DNA of 64,000 nucleotides, taken from positions 17,951-81,950 of the forward strand of contig NZ_CANLBV010000006.1 in NCBI RefSeq assembly GCF_947488985.1, given 5' to 3'. Below are positions 51,649 to 61,075 of this stretch, piece by piece (positions within the stretch are counted from its first letter, which is position 1; the number at the start of each line of letters is the position of its first letter). The position numbers and the translations under genes are program-made. Source of the DNA: an uncultured Vibrio sp. (GTDB lineage: Bacteria > Pseudomonadota > Gammaproteobacteria > Enterobacterales > Vibrionaceae). Below the pieces are notes generated by a model, which made no database searches, was not told the origin of the DNA, and was given only the letters and a program-made list of their open reading frames with translations.

Positions 51649-52242
51649 ATGTCGACCAAACTAGCTAACCCAGCGCCACTAGGCCTAATGGGTTTCGGTA
51701 TGACCACCATTCTTCTTAATATTCACAACGCAGGTTTCTTTCCTATCGATTCAATGATCCTTGCTATGGGTATTTTTTACGGCGGTCTTGGCCAAGTTAT
51801 CGTTGGTATGATGTGCTTCAAACGCGGTGACACGTTCGGTACGACTGCATTTACTTCATACGGCCTATTTTGGTTGTCTCTGGTTGGCTTAATGGTAATG
51901 CCTAATATGGGGCTACCTGCAAGCCCAACTAGCTTCACGGGTTGGTACTTACTGCTGTGGGGCATCTTCACTGGCTTCATGTTTATCGGTTCTTTATGCT
52001 ACCCAGTAGCGAAGCAAGTCGTCTTCGGTTCACTGACTATCTTGTTCTTCCTGCTTGCAGCTCGTGACTTCACTGGCAGCCAACTTATCGGCACAATCGC
52101 TGGTTTTGAAGGTATTTTCTGTGGTGCTTCTGCTATCTACTTTGCTATGGCTCAAGTTATCAACAACGAATACGGCCGCACAGTGCTGCCGATTGGTGAG
52201 AAGAAAGCACCTCAAGCAGCAGCTCAAGAAATCACTGCATAA
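51649..52242 (+). CDS. satP: Acetate/succinate transporter of the SatP/AceTr family
   Basis: The 197-residue protein has six hydrophobic segments and the family signature [14 protein letters not shown] at residues 7-20. [15 protein letters not shown] and [16 protein letters not shown] are further signatures of the GPR1/FUN34/YaaH family, which carries acetate (and succinate) with protons. It is a single gene with a strong terminator shared with the convergent AGCS gene. Confidence 0.92.
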   Translation: MSTKLANPAPLGLMGFGMTTILLNIHNAGFFPIDSMILAMGIFYGGLGQVIVGMMCFKRGDTFGTTAFTSYGLFWLSLVGLMVMPNMGLPASPTSFTGWYLLLWGIFTGFMFIGSLCYPVAKQVVFGSLTILFFLLAARDFTGSQLIGTIAGFEGIFCGASAIYFAMAQVINNEYGRTVLPIGEKKAPQAAAQEITA

Positions 52243-52263
52243 TTGAGCTCTTCTGCAAAATAT

Positions 52264-52295
52264 AAAAAAGGGTTAGCCGTGGCTAACCCTTTTTG
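52264..52295. terminator. Bidirectional terminator, satP / AGCS symporter
   Basis: AAAAAGGGTTAGCC and GGCTAACCCTTTTT form a long perfect stem with a GT turn, and T-runs on both strands. Confidence 0.92.
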
Positions 52296-52354
52296 CATCT
52301 TGCTTCAAACAACAAGCAAGATGACTGTTTTAAGTAATATTCCTATGTGAAGTT

Positions 52355-53902
52355 TTACACTAAAGGCTGCTCCACAGGCTTGCTATCTGCCGCTTCTACT
52401 TCCGGCGTTTTACCTGTTTTGCGTTTGTACTTCTCTTCCCAGTAAGTCGCCCCTTTAATGCCAAGCTTTACAGGGTTGAAAGTGTACTCAGTCACTCCTT
52501 GTTTTTGTTGCTCTTCATAGTCTGCTAGCGCTTTAAGCGCAGGCTTAGACATGAAGAAGATAATCAAAATACCGACAATGTTTAACCATGCCATCAAGCC
52601 TACGCCCACGTCACCCATAGCCCATGCAAGGTTTGCTGCTTTGACTGTGCCATAGAAAACCGAAGCAATCAGAACCAGCTTAAGTACGAACATCATTCCT
52701 GGGATTTTGATGGTACGGCGCAAGTAAGCAATGTTGGTTTCTGCGATGTAGTAGTACGCCAAAATAGTGGTAAATGCGAAGAAGAACAGAGCAAATGCGA
52801 TGAATGGTTTGCCGATACCTGGTAGCGCGCTTTCAATCGCAAGTTGGGTAAATACGGGGCTATTCGCACCGATATTGGTCGCTAGGTTTTGAACAAGGAA
52901 CACCCCCTCAGCCCCACCATGCACATTGTAGGCACCCGTGATAATGATCATGAACGCGGTCGCGGAACAGACTAACAATGTATCGATGTAGATAGAGAAT
53001 GCTTGAACCAAACCCTGCTGAGCGGGGTGCTCAACATTGGCTGCTGCTGCTGCGTGAGGCCCAGTGCCTTGGCCTGCTTCGTTTGAGTAAACACCACGCT
53101 TAACCCCCCAACCAATTGCCGCACCAAAGCCTGCCATTGGAGTGAATGCATCGCTAATGATCATCGAGAAAACCACTGGCACCTGGCTGATGTTAAGCAA
53201 GATGATAACGAATGCGATGATGATATAAGCTAATGCCATGAATGGAACAACGATTTGCGTGAAGTTCGCAATGCGCTTAACACCACCAAAGATGATGAAA
53301 GCAAGCGTAATAGCGATAACCGTGCCCGTCAAAACTTTAGCAAAACTGAATGTACCGACCGCCGTTTCTATCATGTTGCCGGAACCAAATGCCGCCTCGA
53401 CAGCATTACCGATACTGTTCGACTGAACACCTGGCAGTAAAATACCACAAGCAAAAATAGTCGCGATGGCAAAGATCCAGGCGTACCACTTCTGACCCAT
53501 GGCTTTTTCAATGTAGTAAGCCGGGCCACCACGGAACTGGCCTTCATCTTCTTCTTTATAGATTTGCGCGAGTGTAGATTCTGCGTAAGCCGTTGCAGCA
53601 CCAAAGAAAGCAACCACCCACATCCAGAATACCGCTCCCGGGCCACCGAAACCGATAGCCGCCGCAACGCCTGCAATATTACCGGTACCAACACGACCAG
53701 ATAGTGAAACCGCAAGAGCTTGGAAGGATGAGATACCTTTGGTTGAGCTTTTTCCTGACAGTAGCAAGTGCCACATTTCAAAGAAGTGACGGATTTGTAC
53801 AAATCGCGTCATGATGGAGTAGAACAACCCCGCCCCTAAACACAGATAGATGAGTACTGGACTCCAAATGATTCCATTCAAAAAATCAACGAATGACTGC
53901 AT
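52355..53902 (-). CDS. Alanine/glycine:cation symporter (AGCS family)
   Basis: The 515-residue membrane protein matches the Na+-coupled alanine/glycine symporter family: ALAVSLSGRVGTGNIAGVAAA, GGPGAVFWMWVVAFFGAATAYAE, GGPAYYIEKAMG, and GVKRGVYSNEAGQGTGPHAAAAA. The C-terminus is hydrophilic (after about 455). No glycine-riboswitch-like sequence precedes it, unlike the V. cholerae VC1422 homologue. It converges on satP. Confidence 0.93.
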   Translation of the reverse strand: MQSFVDFLNGIIWSPVLIYLCLGAGLFYSIMTRFVQIRHFFEMWHLLLSGKSSTKGISSFQALAVSLSGRVGTGNIAGVAAAIGFGGPGAVFWMWVVAFFGAATAYAESTLAQIYKEEDEGQFRGGPAYYIEKAMGQKWYAWIFAIATIFACGILLPGVQSNSIGNAVEAAFGSGNMIETAVGTFSFAKVLTGTVIAITLAFIIFGGVKRIANFTQIVVPFMALAYIIIAFVIILLNISQVPVVFSMIISDAFTPMAGFGAAIGWGVKRGVYSNEAGQGTGPHAAAAANVEHPAQQGLVQAFSIYIDTLLVCSATAFMIIITGAYNVHGGAEGVFLVQNLATNIGANSPVFTQLAIESALPGIGKPFIAFALFFFAFTTILAYYYIAETNIAYLRRTIKIPGMMFVLKLVLIASVFYGTVKAANLAWAMGDVGVGLMAWLNIVGILIIFFMSKPALKALADYEEQQKQGVTEYTFNPVKLGIKGATYWEEKYKRKTGKTPEVEAADSKPVEQPLV

Positions 53903-54297
53903 GATTATTTTCCCTGTTAGTGTTACTAGTGATTATTTTTCAAACAATACAATACAATACTTCACTTGTGACTAGCATGTTAAATTATTTAACTGTTTTT
54001 TCGATGTTATGTGATATAAGGCATGCTTTAAGTGGAATCAAATAAAGCTTCATGCTGGTTGTTTGCTTGTTGTATTAGTGGGTAAGTGCAGCTTGTTGCT
54101 TATTCTGTTGATTTTTAGGGTGCATAAATAGTGATTAATACAAAAGGAGGCGTTTGAGGTGCGCATAATAAACGCAATTGGCAAAACAGCGGTCAAAGGC
54201 ACTTTGCGTGAATGGCTGATATGAGTGATAGGCTTGAGTAGGGGGGGAGGTCTCACTTGCATCGAGCTTGCGCGTGTTCACCCATACTGGCTCTTAA
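53903..54297. other. Intergenic region upstream of the AGCS gene
   Basis: About 395 bases hold the leftward promoter of the AGCS gene and the downstream flank of the small unknown gene. A 70-codon minus-strand frame (54050-54262) has no recognisable domain and is not accepted. Confidence 0.45.
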
Positions 54298-54654
54298 TCA
54301 CCAATACTGTTTATTTGGGTCCGATTTTTCTACCCATTCCGGATCTTGACGCGATTCTAAGTAGAGTTGTAGGCCGTTATAGGACATGAAAGCTGCTGGG
54401 CCGCCGAGGTGCTCGAAATAGTCAAAATATTCATCTTCGACAGCACAAAGGTGGGCTAAATCTTTAATCTTGTTAGCCAGTGCCCATTGAATGGCAAAGA
54501 CAGGTGCTATTGAGCCTGAAATATTCACCTCTTTGATATTCGGGTTAAACAGTGAATGAGCTTGATCAAGCAATATCTCTTCCTGTTCCGACTCTTGTTG
54601 TAGCACCTCTTCGACGATTTCCGAACGCTTGGTATTGGAGAGGCTCTTGTTCAT
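54298..54654 (-). CDS. Uncharacterised 118-residue protein
   Basis: I do not recognise this family. The product is acidic in its first half (EIVEEVLQQESEQEEILLDQ, probably helical), then has SGSIAPVFAIQWALANKIKDLAHLC and FEHLGGPAAFMSYNGLQLYLES. No signal peptide or membrane segment is seen. It is divergent from the DUF429 gene with 57 bp between starts, so they may share regulation. Coding character looks genuine (low-complexity helices but balanced composition). Confidence 0.7.
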   Translation of the reverse strand: MNKSLSNTKRSEIVEEVLQQESEQEEILLDQAHSLFNPNIKEVNISGSIAPVFAIQWALANKIKDLAHLCAVEDEYFDYFEHLGGPAAFMSYNGLQLYLESRQDPEWVEKSDPNKQYW

Positions 54655-54711
54655 CAAGTAGGCTAATAATCAAAAATAGCTTATCAACACGCCCTAACTA
54701 TCGAGAACATA

Positions 54712-55440
54712 ATGAAATACATTGGAATTGATGGCTGTAAATTAGGTTGGATCGCTTGGATTGTCTGTAACAATGAAATACCTAGGCTCAAAGTGGTAAA
54801 TACACTCGATGAGTTGGTTGATGACCTTACCGGAGCAACAACGTTAATCGATATGCCGATTGGCTTTAGCGACTCGCTCACTCCTGATAGGTTGTGCGAT
54901 AAAGCAGCCAGACGTTTCCTCACCAGCAAGCGTGGTTCTTCCGTGTTTCCAGTACCGTGCCGAGAAGCGGTTTACCAAACCGGTTATATAGCGGCGTGTA
55001 GTGCCAATGTGGAACAGCTTGATAAGAAGTTTTCTAAACAGACTTGGGGAATTGTTCCCAAGATCCGCGAGCTTGATGAACTCATTGAAGCTCACCCAAG
55101 CCTTTCGATAAGAGAGTCACATCCAGAGGTTGTATTTGCTGCTTTGAAAGGCGAACCGTTGACGTTTTCTAAGCGAACGAAACAGGGTCAAGAGGAAAGG
55201 CTTGCTATTATTCAGCAACTAGCACCTCAATGGTGTGAGGGAGTGTCGTTGGCCATTTCATACACCAAGCGTAAAGACGTTGCGGTCGATGATATCTATG
55301 ATGCTTTTGTACTAATGTTGATTGCCTACAACGCTCCGCGATTATCGACCTTACCTGAGCCTTCTTATGTTGCTGGTGAAGCGGATACGGATCAGAGCGG
55401 ACGAGTTCGAGAGATTGTCTATTGGGATAAAACTCGCTAA
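54712..55440 (+). CDS. DUF429-family protein (predicted RNase H-fold nuclease)
   Basis: The 242-residue protein begins MKYIGIDGCKLGWIAWIV, the DUF429 signature GIDGC..GW, followed by TLIDMPIGF, ESHPEVVFAAL and DDIYDAFVLMLIAY with conserved acidic residues (Asp7, Asp47, Glu139, Asp193 approx.). These fit an RNase H-like metal-binding active site, but the biological substrate is unknown. Confidence 0.82.
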   Translation: MKYIGIDGCKLGWIAWIVCNNEIPRLKVVNTLDELVDDLTGATTLIDMPIGFSDSLTPDRLCDKAARRFLTSKRGSSVFPVPCREAVYQTGYIAACSANVEQLDKKFSKQTWGIVPKIRELDELIEAHPSLSIRESHPEVVFAALKGEPLTFSKRTKQGQEERLAIIQQLAPQWCEGVSLAISYTKRKDVAVDDIYDAFVLMLIAYNAPRLSTLPEPSYVAGEADTDQSGRVREIVYWDKTR

Positions 55441-55522
55441 CAAAGCGTGCGTTCAACTTGGCTTAATATGTTATTTTCCAACCCCAACTACTTTTCACTC
55501 TTATTATTCTTGAGTCTTTGAT

Positions 55523-56350
55523 ATGAAACGTTTTATTTTCGCCCTCACGACCATGGTGCTCAGTGCCATGAGTTTTGCCCAAGTTGCGCCTATCTCTCAA
55601 TGGCAATGCGACATGATGAAAAAGAACAATGTCTTGAGTAGTGGTGCGCCCGTTGGATGCGATCGTCTATTCAAAGTGGATTTCGATTTCATTAACTTCA
55701 AAGGCGAAACACAACCGGGCAATATGATCGTGCTTGATGTTGTTGCGCCAGCTGTTGAACAAATCTTTTCAGATCTCAAGCAGCGCAATTTTCCGTTGCA
55801 CACTGCTCGGCTGATGCGTGAATTTAAGGGCGATGATTACGCTTCCATGGAAGCAAACAATAGCAGTGCCTTTAACGCTCGACCGATCACTGGCGGAGGA
55901 GGTTGGTCAAAACATGCTTATGGTGTGGCAATCGACATTAACCCGGTTCAAAATCCTTTTTTAGCCTTTGATAGCAACGGGCGAATTACGGTAAAACCAT
56001 CGCAATCTGCGACTCGTTATGTGAACCGCACTCGCTTTCGTGCAAGAGATGAAATGGAACGTCAAGGCATGGCAGAAGAGGTCGTTGAGCTATTTGCTCA
56101 TCACGGTTTTCTGATTTGGGGAGGGGACTGGAACACCCCCATCGACACCCAGCATTTTGAGGTTGGCTCAAGGACGTTCATCAACCAACTGCTCGCACTA
56201 CCACAAGCTAATGGAAAAGCGTTATTCGATCAATACATCGAATCTTATCGCCAATGCTATTTGCAAAATAGAAGCGATTCCCCAAATATAACGGCAGGTG
56301 GAGAAAAAGCCCGAGCGATCTGTGCGAGAAAAACCGTCGCTATGTTTTAG
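55523..56350 (+). CDS. Exported M15-family D-alanyl-D-alanine carboxypeptidase-like protein
   Basis: The 275-residue product has a signal peptide (about 1-19, ending SFAQ) and a peptidase M15C domain: zinc ligands His131 and Asp138 in SKHAYGVAIDINP, Asp208 and His211 in WGGDWNTPIDTQHFE. Such VanY/Ldc-like enzymes cut D-Ala or L-Ala-D-Glu bonds in peptidoglycan in the periplasm. An unusual C-terminal extension (about 225-275) contains three cysteines. Confidence 0.88.
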   Translation: MKRFIFALTTMVLSAMSFAQVAPISQWQCDMMKKNNVLSSGAPVGCDRLFKVDFDFINFKGETQPGNMIVLDVVAPAVEQIFSDLKQRNFPLHTARLMREFKGDDYASMEANNSSAFNARPITGGGGWSKHAYGVAIDINPVQNPFLAFDSNGRITVKPSQSATRYVNRTRFRARDEMERQGMAEEVVELFAHHGFLIWGGDWNTPIDTQHFEVGSRTFINQLLALPQANGKALFDQYIESYRQCYLQNRSDSPNITAGGEKARAICARKTVAMF

Positions 56351-56628
56351 TGCTATGTTTACCTAGAACCGTTGGTGTTTTAGCCAGTTAAACTGACTCA
56401 AGATATTTATATCGCTAATATCGTATCCCGTTTTGAAAAGTGATTTGTAGTGGCAAAGTTGATTGGGTGTCTAATGGTCAACAATGGATAACCACCACAC
56501 TGTGCAAAGTCAACGGTTTGTCATTGAAAAAACCATAGCGTTAGCGTTATGTTAGAACCATTGCTGGTAGGGGAACTCTACGCCGAAATACCAGTATTAT
56601 TAGCGAGCGGATCACAACGGACCAACCC

Positions 56629-58509
56629 ATGAAAAAGATACCCTTGGCTCTAACCCTTTTAAGTACTCTGCTTTTATCGCAACACTCTTTAGCAGCGGAT
56701 ATTTCACACACTACTCAGAACCCAGCCTATGAACTCGATGGGAAATTGGTTTTTGGCCGTACCGAGAATGTTTATCTGTCGGACGTTAAAGGACTAAAAG
56801 ATATTCCTTTGATTGGTAAAATCGACACTGGCGCAGAAACGACCTCGATGCACGCTGAAGAGATTCACGTGAAGAGCTCTCATGCCGATTACCGAGATTT
56901 GGAAGATGAAGCGTTAATGGCGGCGCTTACCGAAGATATCTTGAATAACAAAGACATTGACTACGAGCTGTGGGATAGCAGCACCTTTGCTGAGTATCAG
57001 GCTGTTGTGTCATTTAAAGTCCTGAATCCACTGACTGGCGAAATGGCATTAATAGAAGAGCCTTTAGAGCGTGTCAGCATGATCCGTAGCCGCACTAGCA
57101 GCACACCTTTGCTTCGCCCGACGGTAAAGATCTCGCTGACGATTGCTGATAAAACGTTAAAGACCGACGTTAACCTGACCGACAGAAATCACTTCTCCGC
57201 CCCAGTGCTTATCGGTAAAACGTATCTCGCCGATAATGCTTTGGTGTTTGCAGGCTATGACTATTTGCAGGAGCAGCAAAATGCGATAGTGGTGGGGAGA
57301 AAAGAGGAGGTGTCTATTTCTGGATTATCGATGAATGCGACGTTCTCTTTAAAAAGTCGCTACAGTGTTTTGCATGCAAAAAATATTGATGTCGATAAAA
57401 ACAGCAACCAAGTGACGTTCGATATGGTCAGTAACAGTGGAAAGCAGCAAGAAATGACCTTACCACTGGTTCGTATGTTGAGCGTGAGTGGTCACAAGAG
57501 ACCGCTCGTTTATGTGCCCGTTCAGCTCGATGACAATACCACCCGAGAGGTTTTGGTTTACTTGCGTGATCGCTCTAGCAGTCGCTCACCGCTGAGGTTT
57601 GGCACCAATACAACCAGTGAATTGTTCATGATCGATATCAATGCTGAGAATCTTCTTGCTAAGGGCGTAAAGAAATTCCGTGCTCTTGCCAAGAATGATG
57701 AAGCTTTGATCCTCTCACCTGAGGAAGATATCACGCTGGATGAATTCCCCCTTAAGGCGGTTGCTTCATTCACAGTCAACACTCCTCTGTTGAAGGTTGA
57801 TAGCTTTGAAATGACAGGAAAGGGTACAGATACCTCGGTTGAGTTCTTTTTGACCGATGCTGATGGAGAGACACAGAAGGTGTCGAAGCCAGTGATTAAG
57901 AAGCTTCGTGTAGGTGACGATGTTCGCCCTGTTGTGCTCGGGGAATTGGCCGTATCTGATACTCGTTACCAGCAAGAGTTTGCACTGGATGTACTCGATG
58001 AGGATGAGCAGCAAGCCTATTTCATTCTGGGAAAAAAGATCGCGAAAGAGGGCGTCTATTTGAATACGCGTTCTGATTCTCTGCTGGAGGCTGAACCGCT
58101 GTTTAAAGCCGGGCACATTGAAGTTGTTGAAGTGAAAGGCATGAAATTCCCAGCGAAGCTCGACACTGGCGCAGATGTCAGTTCGATGAATGCGGTGAAC
58201 ATCAAACGGTTTGAAAAAGATGGCCAAGATATGGTCAACTTTACCTATCAAAATAACCAAGGCGCTAAGCAAGAGTTCACCAAGCCTGTTGTCGATGTGA
58301 TGCGTATTAAGGCTAAGAAGGGCGAGAAAGTTAATATTCGTCCAGTGGTTGAAATGAACATTAAGTTAGGTGCGCTAGAGAAGAGAGTGAGGGTAAATCT
58401 TCAAGATCGTTCACGCTTCGATTACAGTATGATCTTAGGTAAGAACTTCTTGAAATACGGCGCGATAGTGAGCAGTGATGAAGATTACTTGCTAGGCAAG
58501 ATGGAGTAA
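56629..58509 (+). CDS. Secreted protein with four tandem retropepsin-like (Zn-protease/RimB-type) domains
   Basis: The 626-residue protein has a signal peptide (MKKIPLALTLLSTLLLSQHS, ends SLAAD) and four repeats of the fold known from the putative ATP-dependent zinc protease (PF05618) family. Domain 1 (about 42-212) has IGKIDTGAETTSMHA and VLIGKTYL. Domain 4 (about 495-626) has PAKLDTGADVSSMNA and MILGKNFL. Domains 2 (about 219-345) and 3 (about 358-480) keep the later features (RPLVYVPVQL, YLRDRS; RPVVLGEL, FILGKKI) but lack the DTGA segment (SLKSRYSVL and FTVNTPLLK instead). Family members are normally single-domain; see findings. The true biochemical activity is unknown. Confidence 0.85.
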   Translation: MKKIPLALTLLSTLLLSQHSLAADISHTTQNPAYELDGKLVFGRTENVYLSDVKGLKDIPLIGKIDTGAETTSMHAEEIHVKSSHADYRDLEDEALMAALTEDILNNKDIDYELWDSSTFAEYQAVVSFKVLNPLTGEMALIEEPLERVSMIRSRTSSTPLLRPTVKISLTIADKTLKTDVNLTDRNHFSAPVLIGKTYLADNALVFAGYDYLQEQQNAIVVGRKEEVSISGLSMNATFSLKSRYSVLHAKNIDVDKNSNQVTFDMVSNSGKQQEMTLPLVRMLSVSGHKRPLVYVPVQLDDNTTREVLVYLRDRSSSRSPLRFGTNTTSELFMIDINAENLLAKGVKKFRALAKNDEALILSPEEDITLDEFPLKAVASFTVNTPLLKVDSFEMTGKGTDTSVEFFLTDADGETQKVSKPVIKKLRVGDDVRPVVLGELAVSDTRYQQEFALDVLDEDEQQAYFILGKKIAKEGVYLNTRSDSLLEAEPLFKAGHIEVVEVKGMKFPAKLDTGADVSSMNAVNIKRFEKDGQDMVNFTYQNNQGAKQEFTKPVVDVMRIKAKKGEKVNIRPVVEMNIKLGALEKRVRVNLQDRSRFDYSMILGKNFLKYGAIVSSDEDYLLGKME

Positions 58510-58549
58510 CCCCAAGATCTTACTCGTCTTGTAAGACTGGCGTTTGAAT

Positions 58550-58585
58550 AGCCACCTATCTCAATATTGAGGTCGGTGGCTTTTT
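58550..58585 (+). terminator. Rho-independent terminator after the retropepsin gene
   Basis: AGCCACC (58550-58556) and GGTGGCT (58575-58581) enclose an inner TCAATATTGA palindrome and are followed by five T. Confidence 0.85.
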
Positions 58586-58690
58586 GTTGATTGTTAGTTG
58601 GTGATTGATGACTGTTAACGGATGACTGTTGCCGTGACAATATTTCAAGTAATTGTTTGTTTTTACTCAAGAGAGTGATCGACTACAATG

Positions 58691-58735
58691 AAGTGGAATT
58701 CACTTTAAATTTGAAAACATCGTATTCGGCATACG
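58691..58735. promoter_or_regulatory. Two small palindromes upstream of the HlyD gene
   Basis: AAGTG (58691-58695) / CACTT (58701-58705) and CGTAT (58721-58725) / ATACG (58731-58735) are operator-like inverted repeats 34-78 bp before the HlyD start. Their regulators are unknown. Confidence 0.4.
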
Positions 58736-58768
58736 AGTAAATCATGCTGTCGGATCGAGAGAGAGAAT

Positions 58769-59833
58769 ATGTCAAAAGCAGAAAAATCTTCACGCAAGCT
58801 TAGTTTAATTATCATTTCGGTTATTTTAGTGGTGTGGCTTTACAGTTTGTGGGCCGACCGTGTCACACCAATGACGGGGATCGCCCGTGTTCACTCTTAT
58901 ATTGTGCGTATCGCCCCTGAAGTTTCTGGCAATATCACGTCTGTGCAAACTGAAAATAACCAGGTCGTTGAAACGAACCAAGTGTTGTTTGAAATTGATG
59001 ATCGAAACTATCAGATCAGTTTGCGTTCCGCTGAAGCGAATCTTGCTCAAGTCGGCCAAAATATTGGCGCAAGCACAGCGGCAGTCAACGTTGCACAAGC
59101 GAACGTGACCGAGGCGGTTGCGGCTAGGGACAATTCTCGAGAGCAAGCGAGCCGAGTGAGTGAGCTCGCCAGTAAAGGGTTAGTTAGCCGCTCTGAATTA
59201 GATAACGCCATAGAGAACCGTGATCGTGCTGAGGCGTCATTGAAAGCAGCAGAAGCTTCTCTGGTTCAAGCAAAACAAGCGTTAGGGCCAGAAGGGAGTG
59301 ATAATCCACAAGTGTTGGCGGCGATTGCAACGCTTGAGCAGGCTCAGCTTAATTTACAGAAAACCCAAGTGATGGCTCCTTCTCATGGCGTTGTGAGCAA
59401 CCTACAATTGACTGTAGGCCAGCGAGCAACCGCAGGCTCACCCGTTTTGACCTTTGTTGATCCGCGAGAGGTGTGGATATCTGCGTTATATCGAGAAAAC
59501 TCACTAGAGCATATACAAGTCGGGCAAAGTGTTGAGATCGTGTTGGACGCGTTACCGGGGCGAGTGCTATACGGCACGGTTGACAGCATTGGTTGGGGAA
59601 CGGGTGGCAGCAATAGTACTGACCAAGAGACTGGTTTTTTAAACTCAGACACCAATTCTATTGCCGCGCAGCGCTACCCTGTCAATATTGTGTTTGATCA
59701 TGGTGAGGTTCCAAGCAACATTCGTTTTGGTTCACAAGCCACGGTGGCCGTCATGACAGAACAAAGTACCCTAGGTGAGTGGCTTGCTCAGCTTTGGATG
59801 AGAATTCTAAGTGTGTGGACTTATGTTTCATAG
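58769..59833 (+). CDS. HlyD-family periplasmic adaptor (membrane fusion protein)
   Basis: The 354-residue protein has an N-terminal membrane anchor (about 10-26), a biotinyl-lipoyl hairpin (IVRIAPEVSGNITSVQTENNQVV), a long coiled-coil (about 80-175) and the beta-barrel domain with VMAPSHGVVSNLQLTVGQRA. It is the adaptor of an efflux pump, resembling EmrA/AaeA. The next gene overlaps it by 11 bp, so the two form one operon. Its outer-membrane partner is not encoded here. Confidence 0.93.
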   Translation: MSKAEKSSRKLSLIIISVILVVWLYSLWADRVTPMTGIARVHSYIVRIAPEVSGNITSVQTENNQVVETNQVLFEIDDRNYQISLRSAEANLAQVGQNIGASTAAVNVAQANVTEAVAARDNSREQASRVSELASKGLVSRSELDNAIENRDRAEASLKAAEASLVQAKQALGPEGSDNPQVLAAIATLEQAQLNLQKTQVMAPSHGVVSNLQLTVGQRATAGSPVLTFVDPREVWISALYRENSLEHIQVGQSVEIVLDALPGRVLYGTVDSIGWGTGGSNSTDQETGFLNSDTNSIAAQRYPVNIVFDHGEVPSNIRFGSQATVAVMTEQSTLGEWLAQLWMRILSVWTYVS

Positions 59834-60827
59834 CTCAGCTAACTCCATTATTCGATTGGTGTTACTGCCGCTTTCGCTATTGTTCTACCATCAACAAAGT
59901 GGGCAGATGCTCGCTGTTTTGTCGCCCATATTTGTTGTGATGTTCATGACACTGATGCCATCCAAACCACCGATTAATTTAATATTAAAGGTGATCGTTG
60001 CAGTAATCTTAATCAGCTTTGGTGTGGTGTTTTTTGGTAGTGTATTGGTCGACTCGCCAACCGGTTTTGTCCTCTATTGCTGGTTATTGCTGTTCTGGAG
60101 CTATCAGCGTAGCCATCAGAATACAAAAGATATCATCGCGACACTGACCATTATCGTGGTCATCGTGATGGTGGTGGTCAACAAGCAAATGCATCTCCCA
60201 ATGGCGGGATTGCCTGTGCTGTTATTTGAAAAGCTGGTGATAGCTTTGCTCGTCACTTACTTGGGGTTCTGGTTATTCCCGGGGGATGAAGTGAATGTCC
60301 TTCCGACTGCGGCAGTTTCCGATGCGCCCACTACTGGTGACCATATTATGGTTGCATTTAAAGCGACCGCAGTTGTGGTTGTACTGGCGATTTTGGTAGG
60401 AAATTCGGTCTCACAAACGATGTTGATCGCGATTACGCTTGGCAGTATGTTGAAAAGCCCATCGAATCACGACCACCGGACATTCAGCCGAAACAAGCTT
60501 GTCACTACTGGCGTTGGTATTCTATTTACGTTACCGGTGATGATCATGATGGTGTCAGGCGCTCCAATCTTGGTTGTTTATGGGGTGAGTTTAGTGTGTG
60601 GTTTGCAACTTGCGTGTTTTGCTATTAGGCGGCAGGCAAACCTGACGATTTATCAGCTCTTGTTTACTAATTTTACGACCTTGGTTTATCAGATTATTAG
60701 TCACCCAGGATCGGCGTCCCTCTCGGCACAAATGACACGTCTATTTGCTATTGTTTGTGCCGTCATAGTCGGCGTAGTGATACTGGGCTTTCTCAGCAGT
60801 AATACTAATACCAATCGTAGCAAATAA
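59823..60827 (+). CDS. DUF2955-family inner-membrane efflux subunit
   Basis: The 334-residue protein has about ten hydrophobic segments in two halves, like FUSC/fusaric-acid-resistance and AaeB-type transporters, and matches the DUF2955 family usually found with HlyD adaptors. ATG 59823 gives MFHSSANSIIRLVLLPLS; a GTG at 59811 is an alternative. With the adjacent HlyD protein it probably exports small aromatic or organic acids. Substrate unknown. Confidence 0.85.
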   Translation: MFHSSANSIIRLVLLPLSLLFYHQQSGQMLAVLSPIFVVMFMTLMPSKPPINLILKVIVAVILISFGVVFFGSVLVDSPTGFVLYCWLLLFWSYQRSHQNTKDIIATLTIIVVIVMVVVNKQMHLPMAGLPVLLFEKLVIALLVTYLGFWLFPGDEVNVLPTAAVSDAPTTGDHIMVAFKATAVVVVLAILVGNSVSQTMLIAITLGSMLKSPSNHDHRTFSRNKLVTTGVGILFTLPVMIMMVSGAPILVVYGVSLVCGLQLACFAIRRQANLTIYQLLFTNFTTLVYQIISHPGSASLSAQMTRLFAIVCAVIVGVVILGFLSSNTNTNRSK

Positions 60828-60980
60828 CTGGTTGCACTAGCTGGTTAACACGCTCGATAATTGCGTTAGAATTTTTGATTGCAGAATAACTACTTATCGA
60901 AAAATGCTTCCTTGTTCTCAAGCTTTTTTCCTGCACTATTTCTGATCACTTACTTACTGTGATGAATATTTATAAGTAAC

Positions 60981-61013
60981 AAAAAGGGGATAGCTCTGCC
61001 GAGTTATCCCCTT
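60981..61013. terminator. Terminator between DUF2955 gene and aspartoacylase remnant
   Basis: AAGGGGATAGCTC and GAGTTATCCCCTT form a 13-bp stem (one mismatch) with loop TGCC. An A-run on the left gives a T-run for the leftward transcript. Confidence 0.85.
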
Positions 61014-61075
61014 CTCACAATATGGGTTAACGACTCAAATGCCATCAGCAAAGAGCCATTTGATGAAGTGACGTG

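Noticed and set aside
53903..54297. Glycine riboswitch upstream of the AGCS symporter
   Set aside because: Known for a V. cholerae homologue, but no paired aptamer signatures (for example the conserved CTCTCAGG-type segment) appear on the minus strand here.
56351..56628. Gene between the M15 peptidase and the retropepsin gene
   Set aside because: No ORF with a start signal or family similarity in this 278-bp gap; it is treated as upstream sequence.
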